Source: an uncultured Bacteroidales bacterium
GTDB taxonomy: Bacteria > Bacteroidota > Bacteroidia > Bacteroidales > FEN-979
Direction of reading: 5' to 3'
NCBI GenBank assembly: GCA_903925275.1
Contig: CAIYES010000477.1
Span: forward strand, 1 to 32,959
DNA length: 32,959 nt
Shown here: positions 31,930 to 32,959 of the stretch, in pieces
How the letters are laid out: each line of letters begins with the position of its first letter
How positions within the stretch are numbered: the stretch's first letter is position 1
Notes under the pieces: model-generated
Database searches by the model: none
What the model was told of the DNA's origin: nothing
The model's input: the letters and a program-made list of their open reading frames with translations, nothing else
Program-made: the position numbers and the translations under genes

Positions 31930-32959
31930 ATGATAAAAATGTACGCTGTTTCACTTCTGCTGATGATTGGTTTGACTGTTCATGCCCAGCAAATCGCTGT
32001 AAAATCGTTCCGCCAGCTTGAAAAAGACCTCGATGCCCGCGCCTATTATCCAAAAGAAGATCGAAATGGAGAAAAAGCCGCCATCATCAAAGTAGTCACT
32101 ACCGAAACCGGATTCGAATTTGACGCCGGAAGCATTGGCATTGTGGCTACTGTTCAAAAGACAGGCGAAATATGGCTATATGTACCGCGCGGTTCAAAAG
32201 TACTGACAATCAAACATTCAAAGTTCCCCTTGTTGCGAAACTATGCCTATCCTCAAGCCATCGGAGCCGGTGAAGTGTACGAAATGGTACTTACAACCGG
32301 CAGGGTAGTTACTACCATTGAAGAACCGGTGATTGAAACCCAGTGGCTCCTTATCACCACCGATCCTTCCGCTGCAGATGTGTACATCAACGACCAGCCT
32401 GCCGGCAAAACCCCTTATCAGAACAATCTTCCAACAGGCAAGTACACATGGCGGGTATCGAAAGAGCTTTACCTGCCCGAATCAGGTTTTGCCAATTTAA
32501 TTGCCGGTGGTGAAAAACAGGTTATGAATGTAAAAATGAAGCCAAACTTTGGCACGCTGATCATAAGTTCCTCGCCGGAAAATGGCGCCAATGTAAGCAT
32601 GAACGGGATTGAAACGGGCAAGGTTACACCATGCAATATCGACAGGGTTCCGAGCGGCGATCACACGCTTACACTTAGCCGCGACATGTACGAAACCACT
32701 ACCCAACGCGTTACCCTGGCAGCAGGTGAAACTAAGCAGGTTGCTGTAAACATGAACCCCACCTTTGCTCAGGTAACTGTAACCTCCGAACCGATTTCCG
32801 ATATCTATATCAATGCGCAGATGAAAACCAAAGGAACCTGGCAGGGCCGGCTCAACCCCGGTGTTTACACCTTTGAAGCCAGGCTTGACAAACACCTCAC
32901 AGCTACCGAAATGCGCACGGTAATCGTGGGACAGCCATTGAATGTCACACTCAGCCCCA
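31930..32959 (+). CDS. Secreted PEGA-domain protein, C-terminus beyond the window
   Basis: The open frame starts with ATG at 31930 (MIKMYAVSLLLMIGLTVHAQ) and runs off the window with no stop. The signal peptide is clear, with cleavage expected after VHA-Q. After an N-terminal region (about 20-140) of beta-rich sequence there are three successive PEGA-like repeats: SAADVYINDQPAGKTPY, GANVSMNGIETGKVTPC and SDIYINAQMKTKGTWQG, each followed by a GxYTxx or GxHTLxL strand. PEGA repeats are surface-exposed beta modules, often next to other adhesive or enzymatic domains that may lie outside the window. Export to the periplasm or outer surface is expected. An upstream ATG at 31909 gives only eight codons and was rejected. 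Confidence 0.85.
   Translation, partial: MIKMYAVSLLLMIGLTVHAQQIAVKSFRQLEKDLDARAYYPKEDRNGEKAAIIKVVTTETGFEFDAGSIGIVATVQKTGEIWLYVPRGSKVLTIKHSKFPLLRNYAYPQAIGAGEVYEMVLTTGRVVTTIEEPVIETQWLLITTDPSAADVYINDQPAGKTPYQNNLPTGKYTWRVSKELYLPESGFANLIAGGEKQVMNVKMKPNFGTLIISSSPENGANVSMNGIETGKVTPCNIDRVPSGDHTLTLSRDMYETTTQRVTLAAGETKQVAVNMNPTFAQVTVTSEPISDIYINAQMKTKGTWQGRLNPGVYTFEARLDKHLTATEMRTVIVGQPLNVTLSP

Noticed and set aside
32497-32895. 132-aa minus-strand open frame
   Set aside because: Antisense to the PEGA-domain gene, which has a signal peptide and three repeats on the plus strand.

Overview
The window looks like a chromosomal segment of a member of the Bacteroidota, probably from a Bacteroidales-like lineage. 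Three things support this. There is a C-terminal type IX secretion (T9SS) sorting domain at 10478-10708. Several genes are preceded by the Bacteroidota -7 box TAnnTTTG. RAYT/IS200-type Y1 transposases sit among palindromic repeats. No rRNA, tRNA or CRISPR array was seen.

Left region (1-9.4 kb). A REP-associated transposase (27-650) converges on a long minus-strand gene train running from about 7.6 kb down to 0.7 kb. In transcription order it encodes an unrecognised helical protein, a WD40-type beta-propeller, a MoxR-like AAA+ ATPase with an odd Walker A, a 778-aa protein with an N-terminal TraB/GumN/Tiki-like domain, a 53-aa mini-protein, and an HD hydrolase of the RelA/SpoT (MESH1-like) type. 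Divergent from the train is a sigma-54 activator-type AAA+ protein (7739-9412) without a recognisable helix-turn-helix. A near-consensus sigma-54 -24/-12 element (7600-7615) points into the train and shows that its first gene must start later than the longest ORF suggests. I read the whole as one inducible stress or conflict system: sensor/activator, sigma-54 promoter, then ATPase, propeller, protease-like and nucleotide-hydrolase-like effectors. I do not recognise it as a described system and regard it as the best novelty candidate here.

Middle-left (9.4-13 kb) is a decayed, repeat-rich stretch. It holds a PrsW protease stub, REP-like palindromes and the gutted remains of a T9SS-secreted YCF48/BNR protein. 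Two calcineurin-like phosphoesterases (11290-11967 and 12138-12827) follow.

Middle (13-23.3 kb) is a minus-strand biosynthetic operon: a STAS anti-anti-sigma protein, a 2311-aa non-ribosomal peptide synthetase (NRPS; half-C, A, T, C, A, T, reductase), a GMC-type flavin oxidoreductase with a CxxCxxCxxxC motif, and a 14-helix MFS exporter. The NRPS has the A-T-C-A-T-R logic of the pyrazinone synthetases, so a dipeptide aldehyde or pyrazinone is a reasonable product guess. A degenerate receiver-domain remnant lies in the leader.

Right (23.4-31.5 kb) is a type I restriction-modification locus: hsdM (with an apparent 1-nt frameshift near its start), a YhcG/DUF1016 nuclease-like gene, hsdS and hsdR. 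A Y1 transposase sits between hsdS and hsdR, embedded in two families of tandem repeats (50 bp and 27 bp), next to a DUF1801 gene. The window ends inside a secreted PEGA-domain protein.
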